Positions 25,177-35,619 of a stretch of DNA of 64,000 nucleotides are shown piece by piece (positions within the stretch are counted from its first letter, which is position 1; each line of letters begins with the position of its first letter). The position numbers and the translations under genes are program-made. A model generated the notes under the pieces. The model saw only the letters and a list, made by a program, of their open reading frames with translations, was not told the origin of the DNA and searched no databases. Source of the DNA: Gracilimonas sp. Its GTDB lineage: Bacteria; Bacteroidota; Rhodothermia; Balneolales; Balneolaceae. The DNA is taken from the NCBI RefSeq assembly GCF_017641085.1, contig NZ_JAEPPI010000001.1:1178001-1242000 (forward strand), in the 5' to 3' direction.

Positions 25177-25328
25177 CATCGCGAGGAGTCTGCATGCCTG
25201 AGCAGGTCACCGCCATCTTACGACGAGGCGATCTCCTTTAACTATTTTGGATATCGCTATCAGGAGATTGCTTCGTCGAAAAGCATCAGATCTCTAAATT
25301 CAACATTTAGTCTCCTCGCAATGACGAG
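25177..25328. repeat. Palindromic intergenic repeat element, copy A (upstream of metG)
   Basis: A roughly 150-base element with terminal inverted repeats: CATCGCGAGGAG (25177-25188) at one end and CTCCTCGCAATGACG near 25312-25326 at the other. Inside, GACGAGGCGATCTCCT (25222-25237) faces AGGAGATTGCTTCGTC (25262-25277), reverse complements with two differences that remain G-U compatible. The wording (CGTCATTGCGAGGAG ... GAAGCAATCTCC) is a recurring interspersed repeat in many bacterial genomes. It resembles a non-autonomous MITE-like or REP-like element. A related copy lies at 27479-27634. Confidence 0.8.
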
Positions 25329-25403
25329 GTATTTTTTCAATCCACCTTAAACATTAAACCCACCATTTCTTATCTTCGGAAAAAAGACGGATAAAACTCA
25401 TTC

Positions 25404-27443
25404 ATGCCCAATAAAAAAAGAATTCTTGTTACTTCGGCGCTGCCCTATGCCAACGGACCTATTCACCTTGGTCACCTTGCCGGAGCTTACCTCACTCCTG
25501 ACTTTTACTGCCGCTATAAACGCCGTACGGATGCCGATGTAGCCTTCATCTGCGGTTCTGACGAACATGGTGTACCCATAACCATCGCCGCAGAAAAAGA
25601 AGGAGTTTCTCCCCAGGATATTGTGGATCGCTATCATGGGATGAATAAGAAGGTATTTGAAGATTTTGGAATCACCTTCGACTATTATGGAAGAACCAGC
25701 TCCAAAGTTCATCATGAAACATCTCAGGAGTTCTTTACCAATCTGCACGAGAAGGGATTTTTTAAGAAGAAAACGGAAGAGCAGCTATATGATCCCAAGT
25801 CGGATATGTTCCTCCCTGATCGCTATGTAAAAGGAACCTGCCCAAACTGTGGTTTTGAAGAAGCCTACGGTGATCAGTGTGAAAACTGCGGAACCTCCCT
25901 TTCCCCTACCGAACTGAAAAACCCGGTGAGCGCATTATCCGGTGAGAAACCCGAGCTCAAAAAAACCGAACATTGGTATATGCCGCTGGGAGATGTACAA
26001 CCCAAACTCGAGAAATGGATCGACAGTCGCGAGAACTGGAAGCCCAATGTAATGGGGCAGGTTAAAAGCTGGCTGAATGACGGTCTTGCTGATCGTGCTG
26101 CTACCCGCGACTTAAGCTGGGGCGTGCCGGTTCCATTGGAAGAAGCCAAAGGTAAAGTATTGTATGTCTGGTTTGATGCTCCTATCGGATATGTATCGGC
26201 CACCAAAGAATGGGCTGAGGAACAAGGCAAACCGGAGCTCTGGAAAGACTTCTGGCAGGATGAAGATACCGAGCTCTACCACTTTATTGGTAAAGATAAC
26301 ATTGTGTTCCACTGCATTATGTTTCCCGTTGTACTGATGGAGCATGGTGATTATGTATTGCCCAAAAATGTGCCGGCAAATGAGTTTTTAAACCTGGAAG
26401 GGAAGAAACTATCCACCTCCCGGGGTTGGGCTGTTTGGTTGCATGAATACCTGGATGTTGAGGAATTCAATCCCGACCTTCTTCGGTATGCGCTTGGTAC
26501 TACCCTGCCGGAATCAAAGGATTCTGATTTCTCCTGGAAAGATTTCCAGACCAGAGTAAATACAGAACTGGCGGATGTATTGGGTAACTTCACCAACCGC
26601 TCTCTTTCCTTCACGGCTAACTATGCGGACGGAAAAGTTCCCGAGCTCATTGAGCCTTCCGATTTGGATAAGGAAACCTTGCAGTCAATCCGTGATCAAA
26701 AGGAGAAAATTACCCAGGCTTATGAGAACTTCCGATTTAAGGAAGCCATCAACGAAACGATGAACCTGGCCCGTATTGGTAATCGCTATTTTACAGAAAC
26801 CGAGCCATGGAAAACACGCAAAGATGATCCGGTTAAATGTGGGAATACATTATATGTGAGTCTGCAAATCAGTGCGGCTCTCTCCTGCTTGTTTGACCCT
26901 ATTCTCCCTGCTAAAATGAAACAACTCAGAGCTCAATTTGGGTTGAGTGATAATTTCGGTTGGGATGACATCACCCCGAATATGCTGATAAAAGGCACTC
27001 CTGTTAACCAGGGCGACATTCTATTTGATAAAATTGAGGACGAACTCATCGAAGAACAAATTCAAAAACTACACGACAAAGCCAAGGCCGCCGACCCTAC
27101 ACCGGATGTTCCTGAATTAAAGGATGACATCGAATTCGGAGATTTCATGAAGCTGGATCTGCGAGCCGGTAAAATCCTGACGGCTGAGAAAATCGAAAAG
27201 TCCGACAAGCTTATTAAGTTTACGGTGGATATCGGGCTGGAGAAGCGCCAGATTGTATCCGGCATTGCAAAGCATTTTAACGCAGAGGATCTTCCCGGTC
27301 AAAAAGTGAGTGTGGTGGCAAACCTCGCTCCTAAAAAGCTGATGGGTGTTGAAAGCCAAGGTATGATTTTGATGGCTGAAGACTCTGAGGGAAATCTTAA
27401 GTTCGTAGAAACGGACGCCGAACCCGGAAGTACGATTACATAG
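25404..27443 (+). CDS. metG: Methionine--tRNA ligase with C-terminal tRNA-binding domain
   Basis: 679 residues, long-form MetRS. Class I signatures: SALPYANGPIHLGHLAGAYL (HIGH box) and GKKLSTSRGW (KMSKS equivalent KLSTS). The zinc-binding knuckle has two Cys pairs, CPNCGF and CENCGTS. The anticodon-binding helical domain spans about residues 400-540. A C-terminal EMAPII/Arc1-like tRNA-binding domain (about 575-679) begins IEFGDFMKLDLRAGKILTAE and includes QIVSGIAKHF and ANLAPKKLMGVESQGMIL; it normally dimerises the enzyme and aids tRNA binding. The gene lies between two related palindromic repeats and appears to be transcribed alone. Confidence 0.97.
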   Translation: MPNKKRILVTSALPYANGPIHLGHLAGAYLTPDFYCRYKRRTDADVAFICGSDEHGVPITIAAEKEGVSPQDIVDRYHGMNKKVFEDFGITFDYYGRTSSKVHHETSQEFFTNLHEKGFFKKKTEEQLYDPKSDMFLPDRYVKGTCPNCGFEEAYGDQCENCGTSLSPTELKNPVSALSGEKPELKKTEHWYMPLGDVQPKLEKWIDSRENWKPNVMGQVKSWLNDGLADRAATRDLSWGVPVPLEEAKGKVLYVWFDAPIGYVSATKEWAEEQGKPELWKDFWQDEDTELYHFIGKDNIVFHCIMFPVVLMEHGDYVLPKNVPANEFLNLEGKKLSTSRGWAVWLHEYLDVEEFNPDLLRYALGTTLPESKDSDFSWKDFQTRVNTELADVLGNFTNRSLSFTANYADGKVPELIEPSDLDKETLQSIRDQKEKITQAYENFRFKEAINETMNLARIGNRYFTETEPWKTRKDDPVKCGNTLYVSLQISAALSCLFDPILPAKMKQLRAQFGLSDNFGWDDITPNMLIKGTPVNQGDILFDKIEDELIEEQIQKLHDKAKAADPTPDVPELKDDIEFGDFMKLDLRAGKILTAEKIEKSDKLIKFTVDIGLEKRQIVSGIAKHFNAEDLPGQKVSVVANLAPKKLMGVESQGMILMAEDSEGNLKFVETDAEPGSTIT

Positions 27444-27478
27444 TTGTATACCATTAGAATAGAATTAATTAATTATGT

Positions 27479-27634
27479 CATCGCGAGGAGCATCGGTGTC
27501 TAAATTTCAACTCAGTTATAATTCGACACGGCGATCTCCCTTACTATTTGGGATGTTGCCATGGGGAGTTTACTTCGTTATTTCGTTTCCCAAACTGACA
27601 TTCATCAATTTGTCTCTTCGCCATGGCAGTCCTC
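27479..27634. repeat. Palindromic intergenic repeat element, copy B (downstream of metG)
   Basis: Begins CATCGCGAGGAG (27479-27490), identical to the start of copy A, and contains CGGCGATCTCCCTTACTATT, closely matching the core of copy A (GGCGATCTCCTTTAACTATT), followed by a GGGAGTTTACTTCG arm. The right end, CTCTTCGCCATGGCAGTCCTC, is a decayed form of the terminal repeat. It is the same kind of element as copy A in the same orientation, but more diverged. It fills the gap between metG and the GH13 gene. Confidence 0.7.
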
Positions 27635-27652
27635 TTTTTTGGAATACACTAA

Positions 27653-29671
27653 ATGAAATTAGAAACTGAAAATACTTGTACCATCGAGTGTCTCGAGGAA
27701 TATCCCTTAGGCTATACCTCCCGAGGAAGTCAGACCGTTTTTCGGCTTTTTGCACCTAAAGCAACATCAGTGGCCGTCATTATCTACGATGAATATGAGC
27801 ACAGGACCGGACTCGAATTTCCTTTAGAAAAGAACGAACAAGGCATCTGGGAAACACTTATACAGGACACGTTCTATAACAAATGGTATGCGTACAGAAT
27901 TGATGGACCCGAGGATGACCCGTTCTTTGAACCTACCGAATACCACATAGCTGACCCAAGAAGCCGGCATGTGACCTCAAACAATCACCACCTGCAATTC
28001 CCTAAAACAAAGATTGTTGAGAACAACACATTTGATTGGGAAGGTGATGACTATGTGACGCCTGAAGATTCCAGAGATCTGATTATTTACGAAACCCACA
28101 TTAAGGATATGGTGGCCCATTCCTCTGCAAAAACCTTTGTGCAGGGAATTTATAATGATTTTCGAGAGGCTGAGGTTGGGGGAATCCGTCACCTGAAAAA
28201 GCTCGGAGTGAATGCGGTAGAGTTTCTTCCCCTTCAAAAGTTTGGGTATTACGAGCCACCATTCAACGAAGAAACCGACGAAGGGGTAAAAAACACCTGG
28301 AATCCCTATGCCAGAAATTACTGGGGATATATGACCTCCTTCTTCTTTGCCCCGGAAACAATATATGCTTCTGATGCCACACTGGAACCCGGAAAGGTTT
28401 TGGGAAACGGCACAAAAGCAGCCAATGAGCTGAAGTCGTTGGTTAAGGCCCTTCATAAAGAAGAAATATCCGTCATTATGGATGTGGTGTACAATCATGC
28501 ATCGCATTATGATTTAAATCCTCTTAAATACACAGCCAAAGATCATTACTTCCGGCTGGATGAAATGGGGAACTACCTGAATGATAGCTGGACGGGCAAT
28601 GACATCGACACCTCCCAAACGTATGCCCGGGAACTTATCGTAGAATCTGTTAAACACTGGATGAAGGAATACCATATTGATGGATTTCGGTTTGATTTGG
28701 CAGGCATCATCGATTGGGAAACAATAGTTCTCATCAAGGCAGAAGCCAAGAAAATCAACCCCAATGTGATTCTTATTGCCGAACCCTGGGGCGGAGATTA
28801 TAAACCGGCTGGGTTTTCGGATCATGACTGGGCTTGCTGGAATGATAAAATCCGAAATGGATTCAAAGGATATCACCCCAAAGAAAGTAAGGGGTTCATT
28901 TTTGGTGAAACTGATCCCAACCTCTCCCGCTTTGGTATCGAAAATTTACTAAGAGGTACACTGGAATCCGGAGAACATGGCTTGTTCAATCATTCCGGTC
29001 ACTCGGTAAATTACCTCGAAAGTCATGATGGATACACACTGGGAGATTATATCCGAATTGCTTTGGATCATTCAAAAGCAGAAACCGTTTTTGAAGACAA
29101 AAGAACACTCACCTCTCTATCTGAAAAAGAACTGAAAATTGCGAAATTGGCTGCGCTATCTTTATTCGTTTCTCAGGGAATAACCATGATCCATGCCGGG
29201 CAGGAATGGGCGCGCTCAAAAATGATTCAGGATCCGGACGGTATTGATCCGAAAAATGGAATGCTGGATCACGACAGTTACAATAAAGACAATGAGACGA
29301 ACTGGCTGAATTTTAATGAAATCAGTCTCAATAAATCTTTATTTGAATATTATAAAGGATTGATAGACTTACGGTTAGATGCACCGGCTCTGAGGAGAGC
29401 AGCACCGGATGAAATTAATTTCAAAGTATATAATGATCCGCTTCATATCACTTTTTCCATCGACGGAAAAAGTTCAGGTGATATGTACGATTACTTTGTA
29501 TCATTGAACGCAAGCAAAGAGCATGCATACGAAATTATACTTCCTGATGGCTATTGGGAGATCGTTGTAAACCCCGACAAAGCGGGCTCTTCAACCATTC
29601 AAAGTGTTGAAAAATCAATGATTATTCCCGCTACTTCAGGAGTTGTATTAAGAAAGTTGCGTGTGAGCTAA
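27653..29671 (+). CDS. GH13 glycoside hydrolase, pullulanase/debranching type
   Basis: 672 residues. An N-terminal CBM48/isoamylase-N domain (about 15-110) has YTSRGSQTVFRLFAPKATSV and YAYRIDGP. The GH13 (beta/alpha)8 barrel follows: IYETHIKDM, GVNAVEFLPLQKF, VIMDVVYNHAS (region I), GFRFDLAGII (region II, nucleophile Asp), LIAEPWGG (region III, acid Glu) and YLESHDGYTLGDY (region IV, Asp), then a C-terminal beta domain. The domain order fits type I pullulanase/glycogen-debranching enzymes acting on alpha-1,6 branches. There is no signal peptide, so it is probably cytoplasmic and acts on glycogen or imported maltodextrins. The exact specificity cannot be fixed. Confidence 0.88.
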   Translation: MKLETENTCTIECLEEYPLGYTSRGSQTVFRLFAPKATSVAVIIYDEYEHRTGLEFPLEKNEQGIWETLIQDTFYNKWYAYRIDGPEDDPFFEPTEYHIADPRSRHVTSNNHHLQFPKTKIVENNTFDWEGDDYVTPEDSRDLIIYETHIKDMVAHSSAKTFVQGIYNDFREAEVGGIRHLKKLGVNAVEFLPLQKFGYYEPPFNEETDEGVKNTWNPYARNYWGYMTSFFFAPETIYASDATLEPGKVLGNGTKAANELKSLVKALHKEEISVIMDVVYNHASHYDLNPLKYTAKDHYFRLDEMGNYLNDSWTGNDIDTSQTYARELIVESVKHWMKEYHIDGFRFDLAGIIDWETIVLIKAEAKKINPNVILIAEPWGGDYKPAGFSDHDWACWNDKIRNGFKGYHPKESKGFIFGETDPNLSRFGIENLLRGTLESGEHGLFNHSGHSVNYLESHDGYTLGDYIRIALDHSKAETVFEDKRTLTSLSEKELKIAKLAALSLFVSQGITMIHAGQEWARSKMIQDPDGIDPKNGMLDHDSYNKDNETNWLNFNEISLNKSLFEYYKGLIDLRLDAPALRRAAPDEINFKVYNDPLHITFSIDGKSSGDMYDYFVSLNASKEHAYEIILPDGYWEIVVNPDKAGSSTIQSVEKSMIIPATSGVVLRKLRVS

Positions 29672-29707
29672 GCTTAAAATATTTTACCTTTTCATTTAAA
29701 TAATCCT

Positions 29708-29714
29708 AAGGAGG
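29708..29714 (+). promoter_or_regulatory. Strong Shine-Dalgarno that fixes a TTG start
   Basis: AAGGAGG seven bases before the TTG at 29722 is a near-perfect anti-16S match, rare in this AT-rich, weak-SD genome, and supports TTG as the true start of the transporter gene rather than an internal ATG. Confidence 0.8.
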
Positions 29715-29721
29715 AACACAC

Positions 29722-31068
29722 TTGGCTGGAACAACCACAACCGACCGCGGTTCATGGAATTCAAAACTTGGCTTTGTACTCGCAGCTGCCGGCTCAGCGG
29801 TAGGACTTGGTAACATTTGGGCTTTCCCTACTAAAGTTGCCACTGAAGGCGGTGCCGCCTATCTGTTAATTTATCTGTTATGTACCTTTGCGATCGGTTT
29901 TCCGGTGATGGTAGCCGAGATTACGATTGGTAGAAAATCAGGCAAAAACCCTGTTGGTGCATTTAAAGCTATCAGTTCCAGTAAATTTTTCCCTTTGGTG
30001 GGATTATGGGGTGTTATTTGTGGAGTGATGATCCTCTCTTTCTACACGGTAGTAGCCGGTTGGGCTTTTGGTTTCGCCTTTGAGGAAATCTTCTACTTCT
30101 TTGGCTGGTCGGGAGCAGCAGATTGGCTCACCGATACTAATAATGGATTTAAGAACGCGATTATTGCTACTGTCTTCATGCTGGGGACTATTAAGATAAT
30201 TACCGCTGGTGTAAGCGATGGTATTGAACGAGCTACCAAAGCGATGATGCCCTTACTTATCGGGATTATTGTGGTGATGATTATTTATGTGCTGCTACAA
30301 CCCGGAAGTGCTGAAGGTGTGAGTATTTACTTATTACCGGATTTCAGTAAAATTAATGCAGGGCTTATTTTCTCTGCCATGGGGCAGGCTTTCTTCTCAC
30401 TTTCTTTAGGGATGGGGGCTCTTATCACCTACGGTTCTTATCTGAATAAGAAAGAGAATATTCCTCAGGCAGCTGCTTTTGTAACCTTAGCTGATGTTGG
30501 AATCGCCTTTTTAGCCGGTTTACTTATTGTGCCGGCGATGTACCTTGCTCAAAGTCAGGGTATTAACATTAATGCTGGTGGTTCATTGGCCTCCAGTACC
30601 GATCTTGTTTTCCAAATACTTCCTGCCCTCTTCCATACCATTGGCGGTTCCGTAGGTATGTTATTAGGAGTGACGTTCTTCCTGCTGCTTAGTATTGCAG
30701 CACTCACATCAACCATTTCGCTGTTGGAAGTTCCGGTTTCTTACGTGATCGATGAATTTGAAGTACAACGAAAGAAAGCAGCCTGGATGGTAGGTTTAGG
30801 TATTTTGGTTGTTTCCATTACGGTTGCCTTCTTCCCCGCCTTAATCGGTTGGTTCGACTACCTGTTCAGCACTATCGGTTTACCTCTTGGTGGATTTTTA
30901 ATCTGCTTGTTTGTGGGTTATGTATGGAAAACCGATCAGGCTTTGAACGAAATGGAATATGGGTTTGCCGGTATCAAACAAACCCTGTTTTCTAAAGTTT
31001 GGCCTGTTTTCATCAAATATATTTGTCCTGCAGCCATTCTCTATAATTTGATCTCGAATTTCATCTAA
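29722..31068 (+). CDS. Sodium-dependent amino-acid/neurotransmitter symporter (NSS/SNF family)
   Basis: 448 residues with about 12 membrane helices, as in LeuT-like transporters. The first helix has KLGFVLAAAGSAVGLGNIWA followed by FPTKVATEGGAAYLLIY, the conserved unwound TM1 segment that binds sodium and substrate (LGNIWRFP-like, with Ala in place of Arg). The GMGALITYGSYLNKKENI segment matches TM6-TM7. It starts at TTG with a strong AAGGAGG. A sodium-coupled uptake system suits a marine or saline habitat, but the substrate is unknown. It stands between the GH13 gene and efp. Confidence 0.92.
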   Translation: MAGTTTTDRGSWNSKLGFVLAAAGSAVGLGNIWAFPTKVATEGGAAYLLIYLLCTFAIGFPVMVAEITIGRKSGKNPVGAFKAISSSKFFPLVGLWGVICGVMILSFYTVVAGWAFGFAFEEIFYFFGWSGAADWLTDTNNGFKNAIIATVFMLGTIKIITAGVSDGIERATKAMMPLLIGIIVVMIIYVLLQPGSAEGVSIYLLPDFSKINAGLIFSAMGQAFFSLSLGMGALITYGSYLNKKENIPQAAAFVTLADVGIAFLAGLLIVPAMYLAQSQGININAGGSLASSTDLVFQILPALFHTIGGSVGMLLGVTFFLLLSIAALTSTISLLEVPVSYVIDEFEVQRKKAAWMVGLGILVVSITVAFFPALIGWFDYLFSTIGLPLGGFLICLFVGYVWKTDQALNEMEYGFAGIKQTLFSKVWPVFIKYICPAAILYNLISNFI

Positions 31069-31135
31069 ACTCATTTGTTATCCAAGTGGGCAGGTGGTAT
31101 TTTTGAGCGAAATTTATCGGAGGAAAACTTAAAGA

Positions 31136-31705
31136 ATGTCTAAAGTATCAACATCAGATTTCAGAAACGGTTTGGTTCTGGATCTGGACGGAGAACTCTA
31201 CTCCATAACTGAGTTTCAGCACGTAAAGCCGGGTAAAGGCCCTGCTTTCGTCCGTACGAAGCTTAAAGGAATTGTAAACGATAAGAATATTGACAAAACC
31301 TGGCGTTCAGGTGAAAATGCAGAAGCTGTCCGGGTTGAAACCCGTGAGTATCAGTACCTCTATAACGATGGAGAACTTTTTTACCTGATGCACACCGACA
31401 CCTACGAGCAAATTCCCGTGAATGCATCCCAGGTAGAACGAAAAGGGTTCCTGATAGATGGCCACAATTGTGTTGTGGTCGTAAACGCTGACGAAGAGTC
31501 GGTGTTATATGTAGAACCTAAAGATCATATTGAAGCCACGGTAGAACAAACAGATCCCGGTGTTCGTGGCGACACCGCACAAGGCGGAAGTAAACCCGCT
31601 ACATTGGAATCTGGAGCTACGGTTCAAGTTCCACTTTTCATCAACGAAGGCGAGAAAATTCGCGTTGATACCCGAACCGGAGAATATATAGAACGAGCTA
31701 AATAA
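31136..31705 (+). CDS. efp: Elongation factor P
   Basis: 189 residues, the standard three-beta-barrel length. EF-P enters the ribosomal E site and relieves stalling at consecutive prolines. The N-terminal domain has the tip loop [19 protein letters not shown], where the central Lys is the residue modified in many lineages. The C-terminal OB domains include [20 protein letters not shown] and [20 protein letters not shown], the family signature. It is followed by accB after 8 bases; efp-accB-accC is a widespread arrangement. No modification enzyme (EpmA or EarP) is seen in the window. Confidence 0.97.
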   Translation: MSKVSTSDFRNGLVLDLDGELYSITEFQHVKPGKGPAFVRTKLKGIVNDKNIDKTWRSGENAEAVRVETREYQYLYNDGELFYLMHTDTYEQIPVNASQVERKGFLIDGHNCVVVVNADEESVLYVEPKDHIEATVEQTDPGVRGDTAQGGSKPATLESGATVQVPLFINEGEKIRVDTRTGEYIERAK

Positions 31706-31713
31706 GACTTATC

Positions 31714-32190
31714 ATGGATTTAAAACTGATCAAAAACATTTTAGACATGATCGCCGAGAGTGATGTTAACGAAGTATCTCTCGAAGAAGGCGATTTCAAA
31801 ATTAAAGTTAAGAAACAGGGTGAAGTTCAACAGGTTACCTATTCACAACCTGCCGCAGCGCCTCAAGCACCGGCTCAGCCTGCTGCTCCCGCACAACCGT
31901 CAACAACTCCTGCTCAGGGAGAATCGGATGACTCAGCCCCACAGGCTGAAGGTGATACCGTAACTTCCCCTATTGTTGGTACTTTTTATGAATCTCCATC
32001 ACCCGACTCTGATCCTTTTGTGAAAGTTGGAGATAAAGTTTCTAAAGGCGACACGCTTTGTATTGTGGAAGCCATGAAGATCATGAATGAAATTGAAGCT
32101 GAATTCGGCGGAACGGTTAAGCAAATCCTGGTGGATGATGCTCAGCCCGTTGAATACGAACAACCACTTTTCATTATTAAAAAAGACTAA
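31714..32190 (+). CDS. accB: Acetyl-CoA carboxylase biotin carboxyl carrier protein
   Basis: 158 residues. It carries biotin between biotin carboxylase and carboxyltransferase in malonyl-CoA synthesis. The C-terminal lipoyl/biotinyl domain contains the biotinylation motif [15 protein letters not shown] (Lys in A-M-K-M/I) and [20 protein letters not shown], the thumb-type segment. An Ala/Pro/Gln-rich flexible linker (about residues 50-85) joins the N-terminal segment to it, as expected. It is placed between efp and accC, 9 bases before accC. Confidence 0.97.
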   Translation: MDLKLIKNILDMIAESDVNEVSLEEGDFKIKVKKQGEVQQVTYSQPAAAPQAPAQPAAPAQPSTTPAQGESDDSAPQAEGDTVTSPIVGTFYESPSPDSDPFVKVGDKVSKGDTLCIVEAMKIMNEIEAEFGGTVKQILVDDAQPVEYEQPLFIIKKD

Positions 32191-32199
32191 GCGGCTTTC

Positions 32200-33552
<1,353 letters not shown>

Positions 33553-33558
33553 ACAACG

Positions 33559-33939
33559 ATGAGCATACCAGCTGAACTGAAATACACCCGCGAACATGAG
33601 TGGATTAAAGATAACGGCGACGGAACGGCCACCATTGGTATTACCGATTTTGCTCAGGGTGAATTAGGCGATATTGTTTTTGTGGAACTGGAACCTGAAG
33701 GCTCAGAATTCTCTAAAGATGATACTTTTGGAACCGTTGAAGCTGTAAAAACCGTATCAGATCTTTATGCTCCTCTCGATGGGGAAATCGTTGAGCTGAA
33801 TGAGAAGCTTGAAGATGAACCTGAGTTGGTTAATGATGATCCTTATGGCGACGGATGGATGGTTAAAATCAAAATTGATGATGACTCTCAGATGGACGAC
33901 CTGCTCTCAGCTGAAGAATACGAAGAAGTCATAGCCTGA
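33559..33939 (+). CDS. gcvH: Glycine cleavage system H protein
   Basis: 126 residues. The lipoylated shuttle of the glycine cleavage complex. Features: [20 protein letters not shown] at the N-terminus, [18 protein letters not shown], and the lipoylation site [19 protein letters not shown], with Lys in the AVKT context. It follows accC by 6 bases, so its expression is tied to the acc genes; no P, T or L protein gene is nearby. In some organisms H protein also carries octanoyl groups for lipoate synthesis, which could explain a link with fatty-acid genes (inference). A terminator hairpin follows directly. Confidence 0.97.
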   Translation: MSIPAELKYTREHEWIKDNGDGTATIGITDFAQGELGDIVFVELEPEGSEFSKDDTFGTVEAVKTVSDLYAPLDGEIVELNEKLEDEPELVNDDPYGDGWMVKIKIDDDSQMDDLLSAEEYEEVIA

Positions 33940-33967
33940 CCCCTTACCGGTACAGGCTTTATTTATT
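33933..33967 (+). terminator. Intrinsic terminator after gcvH
   Basis: AGCCTG (33933-33938, overlapping the gcvH stop codon) pairs with CAGGCT (33953-33958); the 14-base loop contains the palindrome TACCGGTA, and TTTATTTATTTT follows. It probably ends the efp-accB-accC-gcvH transcript before guaA. Confidence 0.75.
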
Positions 33968-33996
33968 TTACTCACTAATATCTTACAAAAAGCTTC

Positions 33997-35547
33997 ATGC
34001 ACAGCCGACATTCGGAATGGATTCTCATCCTTGATTACGGTTCTCAATTCACTCAACTTATTGCTCGCCGGCTGCGTGAACTTCATATTTACTGTGAAAT
34101 TCACCCTTACAATGTAACCCTGGATGAAGTATCTACACCTACTCCGGGTGGAATCATTCTCTCCGGTGGCCCCAAAAGTGTAAATGACAAGGATGCCCCT
34201 GGTCTTCAAGCCAAAATTTTAGATTGGGATATCCCTATTCTAGGAGTTTGTTACGGACTTCAGTTATTAGCTCATACTGAAATCCCCGGTAGTGTTGAAA
34301 AAGCTGAAAAACGGGAATATGGCCGGGCTAATCTTCTTATTGATAATAGTGAAGACCTGCTAAAGGATATTGAAGATGAAAGTGTGGTTTGGATGAGCCA
34401 CGGTGATCACATTCATGAGCTTCCTCCTTCCTACGAAATTATCGGACATACAACGAACGCTAAGGTCGCTGCTGTCCGGCATAAAGAGAACCACATTTAT
34501 GGTGTCCAATTTCACCCTGAAGTTGCTCATACCGAACATGGAAAGCAGTTGCTCCAGAATTTTGCCTATACCATATGTGGACTAAAAGGCGACTGGACTT
34601 CCGAGTCTTTTATTGATGAGCAGATTCAATCTATACGTGAAAAAGTCGGAGACGACAAAGTATTATGTGCCCTTTCCGGCGGAGTAGATTCTACGGTAGT
34701 GGCCACGCTTATTCACAAAGCTATTGGAGATCAGTTGCAATGTGTGTTCGTGGATAACGGATTATTGAGAAAAAATGAATTTGAGTCGGTATTGGATCTC
34801 TACACGCAGGATTTACATCTGCCCGTTAAAGGCGTTGACGCTTCGAAACTATTTTTAGATCGACTTTCCGGTGTTTCTGATCCTGAAGAAAAGCGAAAGA
34901 TTATAGGAAATACCTTTATTGATGTTTTCGAGGAAGAAATTGGCGACGATGCCGATTTCAAATACCTGGCTCAGGGTACTCTTTATCCCGACGTCATTGA
35001 AAGTGTATCTTTCAAAGGTCCTTCTGCAACTATAAAATCACACCACAATGTGGGCGGACTTCCCGAAAAAATGAAGCTCGACCTGATTGAACCGGTTCGT
35101 GAGCTTTTTAAGGATGAAGTTCGTGAAGTCGGCCGTACATTAGGTATTCCTGATCACTTTATTGGACGCCATCCTTTTCCCGGTCCGGGACTTGGAATTC
35201 GGGTATTGGGCGAGTTGTCTGAAGATCGACTCAATTTGTTACGAGAAGCCGATTATATTTTTGTTGAAGAGCTTAAAGAACAGAATTTATATAATGATGT
35301 ATGGCAAGCACTGGCTGTCCTGCTGCCGGTTCAAAGCGTAGGTGTAATGGGCGATGAACGCACCTATGAGTTCACCATCGCCCTGAGAGCTGTCACCAGT
35401 CTGGACGGTATGACAGCCGACTGGTCGCATCTTCCCTATGAGTTTCTGGCTCATGTTTCGAATCGAATTATAAACGAGATCAAGGGAATTAATCGGGTGG
35501 TTTATGATATAAGTTCAAAACCTCCGGCCACTATTGAGTGGGAATGA
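33997..35547 (+). CDS. guaA: GMP synthase (glutamine-hydrolysing)
   Basis: 516 residues. Converts XMP to GMP with ATP and glutamine. The N-terminal class I amidotransferase domain has [42 protein letters not shown] (catalytic Cys) and [14 protein letters not shown] (catalytic His-x-Glu). The ATP-pyrophosphatase domain carries the PP-loop [16 protein letters not shown] and [18 protein letters not shown]. The C-terminal dimerisation domain has [15 protein letters not shown] and ends in [17 protein letters not shown], the standard C-terminus. It is probably transcribed on its own, after the gcvH terminator. Confidence 0.98.
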   Translation: MHSRHSEWILILDYGSQFTQLIARRLRELHIYCEIHPYNVTLDEVSTPTPGGIILSGGPKSVNDKDAPGLQAKILDWDIPILGVCYGLQLLAHTEIPGSVEKAEKREYGRANLLIDNSEDLLKDIEDESVVWMSHGDHIHELPPSYEIIGHTTNAKVAAVRHKENHIYGVQFHPEVAHTEHGKQLLQNFAYTICGLKGDWTSESFIDEQIQSIREKVGDDKVLCALSGGVDSTVVATLIHKAIGDQLQCVFVDNGLLRKNEFESVLDLYTQDLHLPVKGVDASKLFLDRLSGVSDPEEKRKIIGNTFIDVFEEEIGDDADFKYLAQGTLYPDVIESVSFKGPSATIKSHHNVGGLPEKMKLDLIEPVRELFKDEVREVGRTLGIPDHFIGRHPFPGPGLGIRVLGELSEDRLNLLREADYIFVEELKEQNLYNDVWQALAVLLPVQSVGVMGDERTYEFTIALRAVTSLDGMTADWSHLPYEFLAHVSNRIINEIKGINRVVYDISSKPPATIEWE

Positions 35548-35619
35548 TTGTGCTTGTAAAACCCGGTGAAAATCTTATTTTTGCCTTCAATATTCCAACA
35601 ATAACTAAGTTGAAATCTC

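Noticed and set aside
27475-27755. Short frames across the second palindromic element
   Set aside because: They are translations of repeat sequence and of the GH13 gene's 5' end in other frames; no protein features.
29722-31068. Internal ATG starts for the sodium symporter
   Set aside because: AAGGAGG at the right spacing before TTG 29722 and a complete first helix favour the TTG start.
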